Positions 31,386-45,905 of a stretch of 64,000 bases of DNA are shown piece after piece. Positions within the stretch are counted from its first letter, which is position 1. Every line of letters begins with the position of its first letter. The notes under the pieces are model-generated. The model saw only the letters and a list, made by a program, of their open reading frames with translations. It searched no databases and was not told the DNA's origin. The DNA comes from Unio delphinus (Eukaryota; Mollusca; Bivalvia; Unionida; Unionidae). Where the stretch lies: positions 40,416,815 to 40,480,814 of the forward strand of contig JAQISU010001235.1 of assembly GCA_029339505.1 (NCBI GenBank), written 5' to 3'. The translations under genes were made by a program, and so were the position numbers.

Positions 31386-34150
31386 ATACCCTCTGATTTA
31401 TTTGAGCCGAGTCCTTGAGGCTCGAAAAGAAAAATCAATTTTATTCATCAAAACAAGATAAAAGGTGAAAGATCAAAAATACAATGATAAAATATTGCGA
31501 GACATTTTCGCAAAGCTTAAAGATACAATGTAAACACTGCAAAATATATTGCAAAATACTAGGTGAAATAAAAAAAATACAATGAGAAGTACATTGCAAA
31601 ATACAAGAAATACAATTAAAGGCTATATGTCCAATACAAGAAACACAATGAAAAGGTATATTGTAAAATACAAGAATACAATATGGCTAATACGAGAATA
31701 CAATGAAAAGATATAATGCAAAATTCAAGAATTGCATTTAAAAGATATATAGCAAAGCAAAAAATACAATTAAAAAGTGTATTACACAATACTCATTCAG
31801 ATTCAAAAAGGTACAGTATAATGCAAAAACGTTATAAAATTTACCCAAAAACAATGGAAGAAAACTTAGCAACATTGGATACCTTCATAAAATACAGTAA
31901 CGTAACGTGGTACGACATTAGATAAAAATTAAAAGTTTACGTAACTTAAACAGCTTTACAATATAAAATTCTACAAAACCTATATATAAACTAGTCTTGT
32001 CAGACGATTGTAACACAAAATAGTAGCATGCAGTTCTTGGTATCTTTATTTTTCTTTTTCTATTTTAGTTTATTCTTTTTTTATACTTTTTTCTCTTTTT
32101 ATGTCTTCTTTTGTCTCTTCTTCTTTTAAATTTATTTGCATAACATCAGCAGAACATATGTATGGGTGACTACGGTATTAGATTGGTTCAGCCAAGTGTA
32201 ATGAAAGAATTCTTGTTCTTATGAATAATGCTAGTAAGCCGATATTGAGATGATCTTCCTAGTTCCACAAGAATTACCAGTATCTTTGAAGTAAGAATGG
32301 ATGCAAAGACAATGGCGGACAATTTTAGTATTAATCAAGAGTTAGGAAACTGACAATTTAATGTTGTTCTAGCCTTAATAACCATGACGTATGTTCACTT
32401 GCAATCAACTTTGACCTGTGCGTGTATGAAATACGTATCGCATTTGAATTAACCTAAGAACAATGAACATATCATTTAAGCGTTTTGGTACGGTATGGTC
32501 TAGTACATCTTTGAAATGTACGTGTTTATCAACGTTATCTATGACGATGGAAAGAGAATGGATTGCCATATCGTTTTGAACTAATTTGACTCAGAAGCTG
32601 GCCGTATATAGACCAATAGCTGCTCATATCGTGAGAGCTATGCAATACGTTAACTCGGATTCGAGTAATCGCTAGGACACTTTGACTATTTTATATCATT
32701 TCAACATATATTTAAGTCAACAACAATGGATGTTGCAAAACCAGTGAAGGAAATCACCTCTTCTAACTGGCTGATAGGTAGGCATTATAGCCGTTCCTAT
32801 AGTACGTACCACAAGGTACAGACATTCATACAATGCTATGATAATTATGAGAGAAAAACCTCTAAAACATTGTCGAACCATTTGGCTGACAAACAAAAAA
32901 CATCTGAAGTCAATAAGTTCGAGACGGCAAAGCGGAATTTACAATTCTCCCTCAGATAGGTAAATACGGTAATACTATGTTGAATGTGCTGTTAGCGTAT
33001 CATGTATACGATAGTTTCAGATTTCAGTACGAACAGGGTTTTTGATAGCGTAGGCAAAGGATACAAGAAACGTCAGGTGTTTCATTCAGGCTCTGTAGGC
33101 AAAACATTACAACTGTGATGAATGTTACTGTAGAAGATATAAGCAATAATTATGTTACTACATAAGAAATACAGCAAAAATTAGATCCGTTCTTTAGGAA
33201 TATCAATTAATGCATTAACCTTATAATATTTGTATTATAAGAAACAAAACAAGATTAAGCAAAAAAAATACCTGTGTGAATTACAACAGTCCAGAAATAT
33301 TCTTCCTATGAATGAATGGTATATTAAGGAATAGTAAACAATGCACGTATTGTCTGTAATAATGAAAGAGTTCAATTGTACAAGTTCAAGTCACTGTCAC
33401 TGCGGCTGTCGTTGACTCTGGGTCTGGCGGAGATGTTGCTGTTAGGTCAATGGAAATCACGGTCTATGGTATAGGTGCATCTCAGTCTGGGTTGCTGGTA
33501 GCTTGATTTCAGCGCTGGACTAGGGATATATGCATTCGACATGTGGGATGTTTCAAGCGATACTACAAGAAGAATTCTCATCGGCGATAAGCATGGTATG
33601 CTGGTAAAGGTCTTAGTCGTACTTGCTGTTATTCCCATGTGATGATATTGGCGCTGATGTCTTAGAACTGACCCTTCGTGTGGGCGAAAAAATACGAAAA
33701 TCACAGAAGAGTTGTTCTGTCATTCCTGAGTTCATGTAGTGTAGCTGACGGCGTAATGTCTCATGATAGCAAAGATGTTGGTGCGAGTCTCTCTCGTGGA
33801 TTATAGTTATACGTGTGACATCTGTATTCATGATGTTGTCTTCTCCAACTTTTATGAGATTATTGGTTGGAATGTTCTATAGATCGATCTCATAAACACA
33901 TGCTGGGAACTCAGGAAGATAGCAAGAAGAGAAAGATGAGTTCCCAGATAAAGAATGTCACATGATGATGGAATGTCTAGGGAATCAGGTACGGAATCGT
34001 ATGAGACTCTTGCTGGTACGGAAAACTTTATGAAGATGTTAGTCCACTAATGTCATTTTTTCAAAGAATCTTCTCCATAACGTTTATGAAGTAACTCTCT
34101 CAAAAGAAAGAGTCATTCATAACGGTGTAGATACGGCTACATCTTTGAGA
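31386..34150. other. Internal region between the long direct repeats, mostly non-coding
   Basis: 2.77 kb with no gag, protease, reverse transcriptase or integrase motif that I can find on either strand. 31430-31720 is a degenerate A-rich array of words like AAAATACAAGAATACAATG. Nothing resembling a primer-binding site is obvious directly after R1. A small plus-strand frame lies at 32726-32959. Confidence 0.5.
32726..32959 (+). CDS. Small open frame, 77 residues, unknown
   Basis: ATG 32726 lies 10-15 bp after ATATATTTAAGTCAACAAC, giving a plausible start context (AACAATGGATG). The product (MDVAKPVKEITSSNWLIGRH) is basic, has no signal peptide or membrane segment and matches nothing I recognise. 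It is the only plausible coding frame between the two long direct repeats. A chance frame is quite possible. Confidence 0.2.
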   Translation: MDVAKPVKEITSSNWLIGRHYSRSYSTYHKVQTFIQCYDNYERKTSKTLSNHLADKQKTSEVNKFETAKRNLQFSLR

Positions 34151-34164
34151 GAGAGAGAGAGAGA

Positions 34165-35555
34165 AAGAATTCAGGCTCTCTTAAAGGCACGCTGCCACGA
34201 TGATAAGACAGTTACACTGAATGATATTCGCCAGCTACCAGCTATATCTGAAATGATAGCCGTCGCCGCGATGATAAACCAGCTGCACTACATCAGCTTT
34301 ATCTGTAATGAGAAGACAAAACATCTATTTCCTTTGTCGGTACGGAACTGACTTTTATTTAATTAAACAACACAAATATATTGACTACATTCTAGAAACA
34401 CATCTAAAAACTTTATAATAAAAGTTCATGCAATACATATTATATTTTCCTTTTTCCAGCTTTCCAACTTCATTTATTCGTATAACTTCTGCATTTTAGA
34501 ATATTATACAAATGGTTAATTCTCAATCAATTTCAAGATAGCCAAAGGTACAAAAAATGTAATGACCATAATTAGTGTAACAATTAATTTAAAGAAATGC
34601 ATTTTACCTATTTTAAAATAGAATATTGATTTAGAATATATTGCTAGATATTACTCTTTCTTGCTTAAAGAATACTTTATTTCAATCATTAACTCAAAAC
34701 ACGAAGCCGGCAGCGAATTCAATCTTACAATAAAAAAATACATAAATATAATTAAATAACAATTCCCTAGAACATTTAAACATTCCGTTACAATATATTA
34801 TAAATAAAAGAATTCAGTAGCAATGTTGCACACAAAACAGTTTTACCATTAAAATCTCAATCATTAAAAATACTTATTCCTAAAATAAGTTATAACATAT
34901 ACAATTATTTTACCTGTAATGAGAATACAAAACATCTATTTCCTTTGTCGGTACGGAACTGACCTGACCCTTAAATGCGTAGTCTTTTATATGCATCCTG
35001 TGTCAGGTTAACGTACCCTTGGAAATAGATGTTTATTCTCTCATCAAATAAAAGTCAGTTTTTCCTGGTCCAAACCAGCTTAATTTGACGTCATCTGACA
35101 TAAGGTACAACTCAGATTTGTAGTTCGTTTGGCATTAGTTACGTCCGAACATGATAATCCCTAAATATTCTAAATCAGCAACATGTTTAATATATTAAGC
35201 CAGCAGCAATGTCCGTCAAACATTAGATACTGTCCAACATTAGACAAGAACCATTCTGTATTTACGTCAGTACGGAAGTTTGTTCTGTGTTTTACCGATA
35301 AGACTTTAGGGGCTGACTGACTTCAGTAAGATTTTTGCCAATGCCTGGTTTTACAAAATATATGTTTCAATGATAAGACTTAGAAGCTGACTGACTTTTG
35401 CTTTATAACCTATTTTCACACAATAGTGTATATTCGTATAGCTAATGATTTAAGTTGCCAACGTTTTGCTATAAATGAATAAAACATTGCTTTAATAATA
35501 CAATTTAAAGAAAATATCAATCTTATTAATTTTTACTGAAAATACAATCCTAACA
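34165..35555 (+). repeat. Long direct repeat R2 (possible LTR)
   Basis: Second copy of R1, preceded by a purine tract (GAGAGAGA) that could be read as a polypurine tract. Differences from R1 include TTAAAGGCACG for TTGAAGGCATG, GCCGG for GCCCG and TTTCCTGGTCC for TTTTCTGTTCC. It is followed at once by sequence related to the retroelement ORF1 at 28-29.8 kb. Confidence 0.8.
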
Positions 35556-36130
35556 TCTGCATGTTGTTTGGTTTCCCGGGATGATAGATGTTCGTTTTTT
35601 TTCGGGATTGGTGTGTTTTTCTTTTCGTCTCTCTTCTTTATAATTTTCTGTTCTGCTGTCATTTGTTCTTCCTCATTCCCAGTTTTGATTGGTATTGTCT
35701 GATTTTCTCGGCTTTGGATGTTAGTCTTGTTGTTTCCTTTGGGTTTTTTATTTTGCTGGTCAGTTTCTCTCTTGGTCTTATTCGAAGTTTGCAATAAACT
35801 TTGTTCTCTGCTGTTATTTGTTTTTCCGGAATGATAGTATTTTGTTTATCCGGGACAGGTGTGTCTTTCGTTTCGTCTCTATTACATTTGTTGGGCGTGT
35901 GGCCGGTTTCTCCGCATCTATTACGCTTTCTATGTTATATGCACCCTTGTACCATGTTGTTGTTAAAAATCCATGTAGAAAGTTCGCTATTTTGATTGAG
36001 GGTAGTTTTAATTTCTCAATTTCGAAGATTCTGGTTTCATTAAAGATACTAAACCCTGGTACCACTCCAAGTTTTGATTTTTCCAGTGGATTTCCTTGCG
36101 GTCTGTTTTGTTCTTGCCATTGTGATTGAG
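35556..36130 (-). mobile_element. Second fragment of retroelement ORF1 (5' part)
   Basis: On the minus strand 35794-35556 encodes TDQQNKKPKGNNKTNIQSRE, clearly related to the start of the ORF1 at 29764 (TDQQNTKPKGNNKTNNQSQE). Frame 36065-35814 continues upstream with PSIKIANFLHGFLTT and a basic end. The coding sequence runs straight into direct repeat R2 at 35555. Two ORF1 relatives therefore bracket the long direct repeats. Both are broken and belong to the same family but are not one gene split in two, since their starts overlap in content. Confidence 0.5.
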
Positions 36131-36229
36131 ACTAAGTAGACTTCTCGTGTCTATCGTGTATGCTCACTCCTTTTTCTCCAGGTTATTTCTTTTTCATTCC
36201 TCTTCTTTTTAGCATTATATTTCCCTTCT

Positions 36230-36450
36230 TGTTCCATGAAGAATTACAGTCACACTTCCACGAGTGGTATGCTAAACAGGTCATGCACGCCATTACGGAA
36301 AAAGAAGAAATTACTGGTGCCGATCATTGCACAATATTAGTAAACCTTGCAACCTCCCTAATCAAGCCAATTCACGCTGAATAGATATTTGCGACTCAAT
36401 CGACCATGAGTGAAAGAGCGGTTATCAGAGGTTTTGAGAAAGCTTGACTT
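36230..36450 (+). pseudogene. Possible DDE transposase carboxy-terminal fragment
   Basis: The plus frame to 36384 reads FHEWYAKQVMHAITEKEE and then SLIKPIHAE before a TAG. The same frame resumes after it (IFATQSTMSERAVIRGFEKA). The pattern Trp-Tyr-Ala, a variable part, KP-x-HA, then RGFEKAG resembles the tail of pogo/Tigger-like DDE transposases. The upstream catalytic domain is missing. The family call rests on this short pattern only. Confidence 0.35.
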
Positions 36451-37193
36451 GTTTAATTCAACATTGTGGGGATTATTTACCTGAGAAGCATTTATAAGTA
36501 CCATAAGACGTGAGTAACACGATGTTGATACAGTGGCTTTGTCCAACAATCTGTGCAGTGTGAGATTTAATAATCTGCTGTAATTAGTGTATATAGAGTG
36601 TTTAATTAATAATAATAATATTTCAAGAAATAGGTAAAGTATTTTACAGGATTGATGTTTTTTTGGATTAAAAATGTATGGATAAAATGAAATGTGATTT
36701 CAGAAGGATTTAAATGTTTACACAACAGTTGTACTGGAATGAAATATCGACTTGAATAAGTATTAAATTTAATTGTTATATACTTTTCCCCCCATTTTTT
36801 TCCTTCTTCTTTTTCAGTATTACTATTGTTTTAATACCTTATGCTTTTTCTATATTGTCTCACTATCCTTACTTACCTCAAATATCGATTTAAGGCCGTG
36901 AATCAAAAGTGTGCATTGAAACAATATAAAATGACTTATAATTCTTGCTTCAACAGGTTTAAAAAATAAAACAAACACATGTAAAATGTAATATTTAATT
37001 ACCAAATTAAAGTATTGACAGTGATTTATCAAATACAAATAGCTGTGTTAATATCTATAATCTCTAGGAACGAAATACTGTAAGAGAAATGGGGTGGGTG
37101 GGGGCATCATCCTAAATTAAATGGCACACTTTTCGTTAGGGATTTAAATTCATGGTTCGTGGCAGCAACGAAAACCATGCAAAGTGGTCCCCA

Positions 37194-37285
<92 letters not shown>

Positions 37286-37581
37286 GATGGGTCATAGATA
37301 CAGCACGTTTTATGGGGGGGGGGAAATCGGTCAGTGTCTGGAATTTAAATTAATAGGATTTTGTTTAACTGTTTAAAGTTTTTTTTAGGTTTTCCTCATA
37401 TATGTGAATTTTTAAATAAAAAAAAACATTTTTAAGATTACACTGCAATTCCTAGGCTTAGAATGAAATTTAATTTTTTTTTTATTCACAGAAGTTCTTG
37501 TAATTTAATTGTAAGTCTAGTATTGAATGCATCATATCAATAATTTTTTTTTAACATTGACGGAAAAATGCTACCAAAATA
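36451..37581. other. No gene seen; (TA)n at 37197-37283
   Basis: AT-rich sequence without supported coding capacity. A TA dinucleotide run of about 87 bp occupies 37197-37283, followed by a short poly-G run near 37314. Confidence 0.5.
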
Positions 37582-37653
37582 AGGGGGCACCCGGGTTCGA
37601 ACCGGGGACCTCTCGATCTGCAGTCGAATGCTCTACCACTGAGCTATACCCCC
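37582..37653 (-). tRNA. tRNA-Cys (anticodon GCA)
   Basis: 72 nt on the minus strand. The acceptor stem GGGGGTA pairs with TGCCCCC (one G-U), and the discriminator is T. The A box TAGCTCAGTGG, anticodon arm TCGACTGCAGATCGA with GCA in the loop, and B box GGTTCGAACCC are all intact. A TTATTTTGG stretch just after the 3' end offers a Pol III terminator. It is identical to the copy 960 bp downstream. Confidence 0.93.
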
Positions 37654-37659
37654 TTATTC

Positions 37660-38110
37660 TATTTGATTTTAAACACTGTTGTATGTCAATACTTAATCCA
37701 TATGATGCAACAGTGTGCAAAGTGACATTTTGTGTACCGGATAATATTTTAAGGGAAATAACCCTTGCGTGAGTATGGATTATTTCCAAATGACGTCATC
37801 AAGTGGAATGTTAGCGGTGTGCTTACAGATTTATGGATCAGTTTATAGGTTATTTGGAAGTGGAAGTATAGCCATTGAATCTCAAGATACTGTTACTAAA
37901 CGTACATATATAAACAGAACATAAATCAGGTTTTCTGTTAGCATCTATGTTTATAATGTATAAGTTGATTTTGCTTGAGTGTGCCTTGTTAAAAATGGAC
38001 AGTTTTGGTGGTCGCATATAGGAAAAACTGTCAGGTTGCCTATCGTCCAGGTAAGCTGGACAGAATATCGTCTGGTCGTGACCTTAACGAGAAGGATCTG
38101 TATGAGTGAT
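37660..38110. repeat. tRNA-linked duplicated segment
   Basis: Sequence just beyond the first tRNA (CAATACTTA, then TGCAACAG, then GGGAAATAACCCTT) resembles that beyond the second tRNA (38650-38725). Positions 37785-38110 are related to 58290-58610. Shared words there include AGATACTGTTAC, TTTCTGTTAG, ATAAGTTGATT and CATCGTCCAGGTAA. The tRNA gene therefore sits in a segment that has been copied locally and about 20 kb away. Confidence 0.6.
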
Positions 38111-38541
38111 CACTTCTTTTATTTTCGTGAAGATTTAAAGAATCTGAGATGTTATAATACAAACTATGCTCCCGCCTGCGTAAAACGCGGTTATTTATCA
38201 AGCGTATGTATTAAATATGCATTATCTGACTCCTTCACTTTAACAGGTGTTATATAGGTATCGACGTGAATGTTATTACACAAATTCACAAACACACACA
38301 CACACGGACGTCAACATGAAAGCTGCTTGGGGTTGACGATCCATATTGCAGGTGGATATGTGTATATAATGCACAAAGGAGTTTTTAAACAGTTCCCCGC
38401 TTCCTCAGCTAACGCCCATGCACTTATTAGTAATTGTGAAGTCTACAGATTAACCTAAGTAAATATGAAACAACTTGTGTAAGTGAAACAAAGTGATTAT
38501 GGACAAAAGTGATAGAATAATTCAAATAGAACCAAAAGTTA

Positions 38542-38613
38542 AGGGGGCACCCGGGTTCGAACCGGGGACCTCTCGATCTGCAGTCGAATGCTCTACCACT
38601 GAGCTATACCCCC
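38542..38613 (-). tRNA. tRNA-Cys (anticodon GCA), second copy
   Basis: Sequence identical over all 72 nt to the gene at 37582-37653, same strand, 960 bp away. All stems pair and Pol III boxes are intact; an AACTTTTGG stretch follows the 3' end as a possible terminator. Identity of the tRNA with divergence of the flanks indicates selection on, or conversion of, the tRNA itself. Confidence 0.93.
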
Positions 38614-39540
38614 ATTATAATTTTTTAAGCCATTTGTATTAATATCAATACTTACTGTACATGTTGCAATAAGGTGTACGTGGCAAGTTGACGTATTAAT
38701 GTTATCAATGGGACATAACTCTTACATAGGAAGACATCCACTGCCTTCCTAGAATTATATCCCTTAGCTTTAAGAGCAAGGGTAAGTTTAAATTTGAATT
38801 ACTTTTCATTCTTTACGTAGAAGAGTACTTTTTTGTTAGACCGTCTTTCTCATAATTGCACAAAAATATATAACACAATTAAAAAAAGACTGCATGACCC
38901 ACGACGTTAATTGACTGTATATTACATTTATATAACATGTAACATCTATGCAGGATTTACGGGATAAATTCAGTTTCCGTTGTAACCTATGCAAACGCCA
39001 TTATATTACAAATTCAAAGACTTCAAATTTCTGCGTGTTCCTGATGAAACTTACATTTATCGTTATATAAAGATCATTGATTGCAGCTACTGGAGAAAAT
39101 AATACGACCGTCTGCATTTTCTGGTTCTACATGTAATTGAAACATATGCTTCCAGTGCGACACCAAAGAGTCAGGTGCTTATTTCTGTAATCGGTCTTTC
39201 TGTCTCTACTCTGTAAAGCGACTAGACTTCTTTCAAGAAAACACTCTCTTTTTGCTTCTTTTTTTCAGTTACAAGTAGGCTAAGCTCTCAAACGATTATT
39301 TTTCTTAAAAACTTTTCTTTCATTTTCAACCATTCCTGGCATCCAAATCCCGTAAATACTCTCACCCATTTCCAGACTGGGTCAAGTTTTTCCATATCAT
39401 ATTATCATGTATCCTATAATATCTCATCTTCCATGATGTAAAACAACCATATTCCCTTCACGTTTCTTCACTGAATGTTAACTGCTGAGCATGCGCGACA
39501 CCGCATCTAGTGAGCAGATATATTTCGTTCATATACATAC
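38614..39540. other. No gene seen
   Basis: Apart from the duplicated flank of the second tRNA (to about 38725), I see no gene, RNA or structured repeat. Confidence 0.45.
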
Positions 39541-39541
39541 T

Positions 39542-39543
<2 letters not shown>

Positions 39544-39584
<41 letters not shown>

Positions 39585-39722
39585 CCTACCTACATACCTA
39601 CCTACCTACCTACCTACCTACCTACCTACCTACCTACATACATACATACATACATACATACATACATACATACATACATACATACATACATACATACATA
39701 CATACATACATACATACATACA

Positions 39723-39755
<33 letters not shown>
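39544..39755. repeat. Compound microsatellite (CA)n-(CTAC)n-(CATA)n
   Basis: About 36 bp of CA, about 57 bp of CTAC with one interruption, then about 120 bp of CATA. Open frames on both strands here are repeat artefacts. Confidence 0.93.
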
Positions 39756-42141
<2,386 letters not shown>

Positions 42142-42430
42142 GATCGCTCCGGTGACCTATTGGTTATAGCGACGGCCTCGGAGGTCGTGAGTTTGATCCC
42201 CGGCCGAGTCATACCAAGGAATTACAATAATGGTGCTTACAGCTGCCTCGCGTGACGCTCAGAATTAAGAGGTTAGTGTTAGGACTGCTTGGCCTGGTGT
42301 CGGGATAATGTGACTGAGTGGGACATCATGCTACATGTCTGCGACATGATGCCCCAGTGCTAGACAAACTATAAACTACCACACTGCAGACATTGTAGCG
42401 ATCTGACTGAATTTGTTTTAAAGCTAAGTT
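42142..42430 (+). mobile_element. tRNA-derived SINE, family 2, copy 1
   Basis: It begins with a tRNA-like head (GATCGCTCCGGTGACCTATTGG) and a B-box-like GAGTTTGATCCCCGGC, followed by GAGTCATACCAA and a body. It ends with ACCACACTGCAGACATTGTAG and GACTGAATTTGTT. A shorter relative at 52146-52375 shares the CATACCAA, GTTAGTGTTA and CCACACTGTAGACATGGTAG words. Two related copies with Pol III boxes support a SINE family distinct from family 1. Confidence 0.6.
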
Positions 42431-44660
42431 AAAAATGCAAAACAAACCAAGAATACAAATTAAAGATGATTTACCTTCATAATGAAACAAAGAGAATCGG
42501 TTGGAAAAGAAACTATTATAATAATAAGTAATACTGATATATAGTTAAGCTCAAAAACGTGTCAGAAAATGAAATATTGTAAACATGAAAGAATCAAAAA
42601 AAAAGGAAGAGGGAATATGATGATTTATATATTACAATTATATATTTAAAAGGAACGAGACAGGGTAGAGGATTGGTAGTCTAAGTAAATTGATAAAATA
42701 ATTAAAGAAAGTGAATGATCTCTTGTTTTAAAATTGTTATATCCAAATCAAGCTATACCACAGGAAGTTAAAGTTGTCTACTATATGGAAATAAACTTGA
42801 TAAAAAAAACCGTCAGAGAAAATCCGGCAGAGAGAAATGACAAAAGAAATTGAAAAGACATTTTATAGAACTGGACATGTTTATACAAATACAATCTTCA
42901 AACGTTTCGGCTTTGGGTCTAACTTTTGAAAAAGAGTAAAAGAGAAATACTTTTGAAAATGGCTTAGAATAATATTTTTGAATACGGGTAAAATTAATAT
43001 AAAGACTATTAAGTCAGAAATAAAAATAAAAATAAAAAACTCACAAAAGTGAGAATATTGAAAAATCAATAACGCAAGGATGTACATGTCCTGTGTTATG
43101 ATACATTTCTGCTATATGCGTTTTGTAATAATAATAAAATTAATAATAACAATAACAGTCAATGTTTCTTCGACATATTCTTCTATTTTATATTGTTCTG
43201 TTTCTTCTTCTTCTTCTTCTTCTTCTTCTTCTTCTTCTTCTTCTTCTTCTTCTTCTTCATATTAATATTAATATTAATATTAATATTAATATTAATATTA
43301 ATATTTAGAAGGAGTAAAAACGAAATTAACGGATTTAGCATGCAGATGGAAGCACATTTTTAAATAGGACATGGCTTTTCTTTTATACACGTGCAAAAAC
43401 ATTTTTAAATTTTATAAGAGTCATACTCCAAACTTTACTATGCGGAAACGGAAATCCTACTAGCTGGAAATTGCATCATAATTATTCCGATACATGCATT
43501 CGGATACCGGCATTCGGGTACACATATTGCAAAATTATAGTCATCATTTTAATTCAAAGAATTGACCACGTGCAACTGTTTGTACACTCCATCTATGGTC
43601 GATGATAGATTAAAAAGGTCAGAATGTTATTTTATATCAAATACATTTACCGTCTAATTACAAGCAAGTTTATCTGTAATTTTCCTATGGTATTGAATTT
43701 ATACTACGATCTTGCTTGGTACTTTTGCAAATTTGTTATTCAAGTGGGGATCGGGTTGTTAGGTAGTGCTTTTTTTTCCATCATTTACCGCAAATCATGA
43801 CCTGTGTTCCTATAAACACTTTTACTATCATGGGTATACTTTGATAAAGACTAACGGAGCAATTTCAAAGACTTCGTATCAATAGCCGATGAAATTCATT
43901 TCTTTTGGTAAATTAATTCTTGTCTTTAAAAAAAAAAAAAAAATTTGGGAAACCGAGTGACGAATAAGATTATACCTTGAGTATGTAAAGGCGTTCGGGA
44001 AGGCATGTGAACTATTTCATTGTGGGTCCACTTTGGCTACATAAAGGTTAACTTGATGTTACCTTGCCGGTAATCCTTTAATTGCTCCGTCTAGAATTCT
44101 TTAGATGTATGGATTAGCACGCGAGAAGCCCGATTTTTGTCTGTGATAAGTGCACACTTCGTTCCACTTTTCTATCATTAATTTCTAAATTCATTGAACC
44201 AATTATATAGAACAAAAGACGAATCATTTATTCATTGCGGTGTTTATTAGATCCCATAAGCTTTACACTGATAGTTAGAGCGAACCGTAATTGGTCTTTT
44301 CATGACTGCTAAAAGTAACATATGTTTCTTTGTCTCCACCAGAGGCGATGGACCGGGTTTTCTTTTCAGATTGTGTTTGTAATAATAACAATAAATAATA
44401 CAGTATAATAAGTGAATAAGACATGTAGCGTGATAACTGAATAGGACATATTTTGTTTAATTAAATACGAATACCGCTTAATCTTTATTTACAATTACTC
44501 ATCTTTATTAGTAATAAGTCCACACTATGTTTTTTTCCAGCAGTATTTTATTAAAAGAAAAAAATTATATGTATCATTTCTGTCAATATAACCTAATTGC
44601 GAACTCAGTAGAAAGCCGGATGCTTGTTGAACACTGTCTTCACTCGTATTTCCACTAGTC
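42431..44660. other. No gene seen; (TTC)n and (ATATTA)n at 43200-43306
   Basis: No supported coding region. A TTC run of about 58 bp (43200-43257) is followed directly by AATATT repeats to 43306. Confidence 0.5.
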
Positions 44661-44668
44661 TTTTCGAC

Positions 44669-44738
<70 letters not shown>

Positions 44739-44803
44739 TAATAACAACAGCAACGATAATATGATGAAGAAGAAGAAGAAGAAGAAGAAGAAGAAGAAGA
44801 AGA
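44669..44803. repeat. (TAA)n and (GAA)n microsatellites
   Basis: About 70 bp of TAA (44669-44738) and about 40 bp of GAA (44764-44803) separated by a short mixed stretch. Confidence 0.9.
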
Positions 44804-44975
44804 TAATGATGACATAAATAGCATTTCGGTAGTATATAGTAGATCTTTAAAAAAATATCAGCAGTAGCAACAAATTATGCCACCCACCTCTTAAAGAAAA
44901 CAAAGCTTAATTCAAAATTTGTTTCATGTTAATTGTACGGGGTTTCCTTGGACAGTTGCTATGCAACTGACAATA

Positions 44976-45080
44976 TATGATGACGAAGACCCGAACACCC
45001 AGCATATACTAATGAATACACAATATATGATGACGAACACACAGTATATACTAAATTATGATGATGAACACGTAGCATAT
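44976..45080 (+). repeat. Diverged outlier of the 42-bp minisatellite
   Basis: Three degenerate units built on GATGACGAACACCCAGCATATAC, the same core as the array at 45712-45905. It shows the family was present at two nearby sites. Confidence 0.6.
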
Positions 45081-45711
45081 ATATCTGATTTTTTTAAAAT
45101 ATATATTTATATTAATTTAATTGTTTGTCATTTTTATTTTATTTTTTTTTTTCATTACATTCTTTTGTAATGTAAATTTATTTACTGGAGATGATAGTTT
45201 TCCAAAAAAGCACTTGACCTAACTCTTTCATTCGTAAACACTTAATGTTGACCCAGATCCTGACATTGATTTAAAATTAGTAGTAGCCACGAAAAAAAGT
45301 TCTTTTTTATTTTATTCTTAACGTAAAATGATTTGTTGTTGTCTAGGTCATGATGGGTTTACGTGATTTAAGATGAAAACAAAATTATTTTTTTCCATTC
45401 GTTATTAATGCGGGTTTCATATTGAATTAAATCGAACTAAATACTGCATACGTGACTTTAAAATATGAACATGATCACGTGACCCTCTCGAGTTTTCAAC
45501 TTAAAGACTTTCGTTTTGGAATACGATTTAGCTTTTGCTCTAGATATATATTCTAAATTTTGGGTCTTTAAACTTGATGTCAAACGGTTTCTTCTGTTAT
45601 AGCCAGTTTTCAAATTATACGTTACATTTTCTTCAGATTATTCGGATTTTTAAAGATTTATTAGTTTCACTGAACATTTTTGAGTGCTCATACATAATGT
45701 TTGGACAAGAT

Positions 45712-45905
45712 ACAATATATGATGACGAACACCCAGTATATACTAATGACTACACAATAAATGATGACGAACACCCAGCATATACTAATGACTACACTAT
45801 AAATGATGACGAACACCCAGCATATACTAATGACTACACAATAAATGATGACGAACACCCAGCATATACTAATGACTACACAATAAATGATGAGCACACA
45901 GTTTA
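45712..45905 (+). repeat. 42-bp minisatellite (about 4.5 units)
   Basis: The unit starts GATGACGAACACCCAGCATA and is 42 bp, a multiple of three. Frames stay open on both strands: a DDEHPAYTNDYTIN repeat on the plus strand and a hydrophobic ICWVFVIIYCVVIS repeat on the minus strand. No start context or domain supports either as a gene. Confidence 0.85.

Noticed and set aside
33447..33831. Overlapping minus-strand frames of 72-85 residues
   Set aside because: No motif, no start context, and they overlap each other; probably chance.
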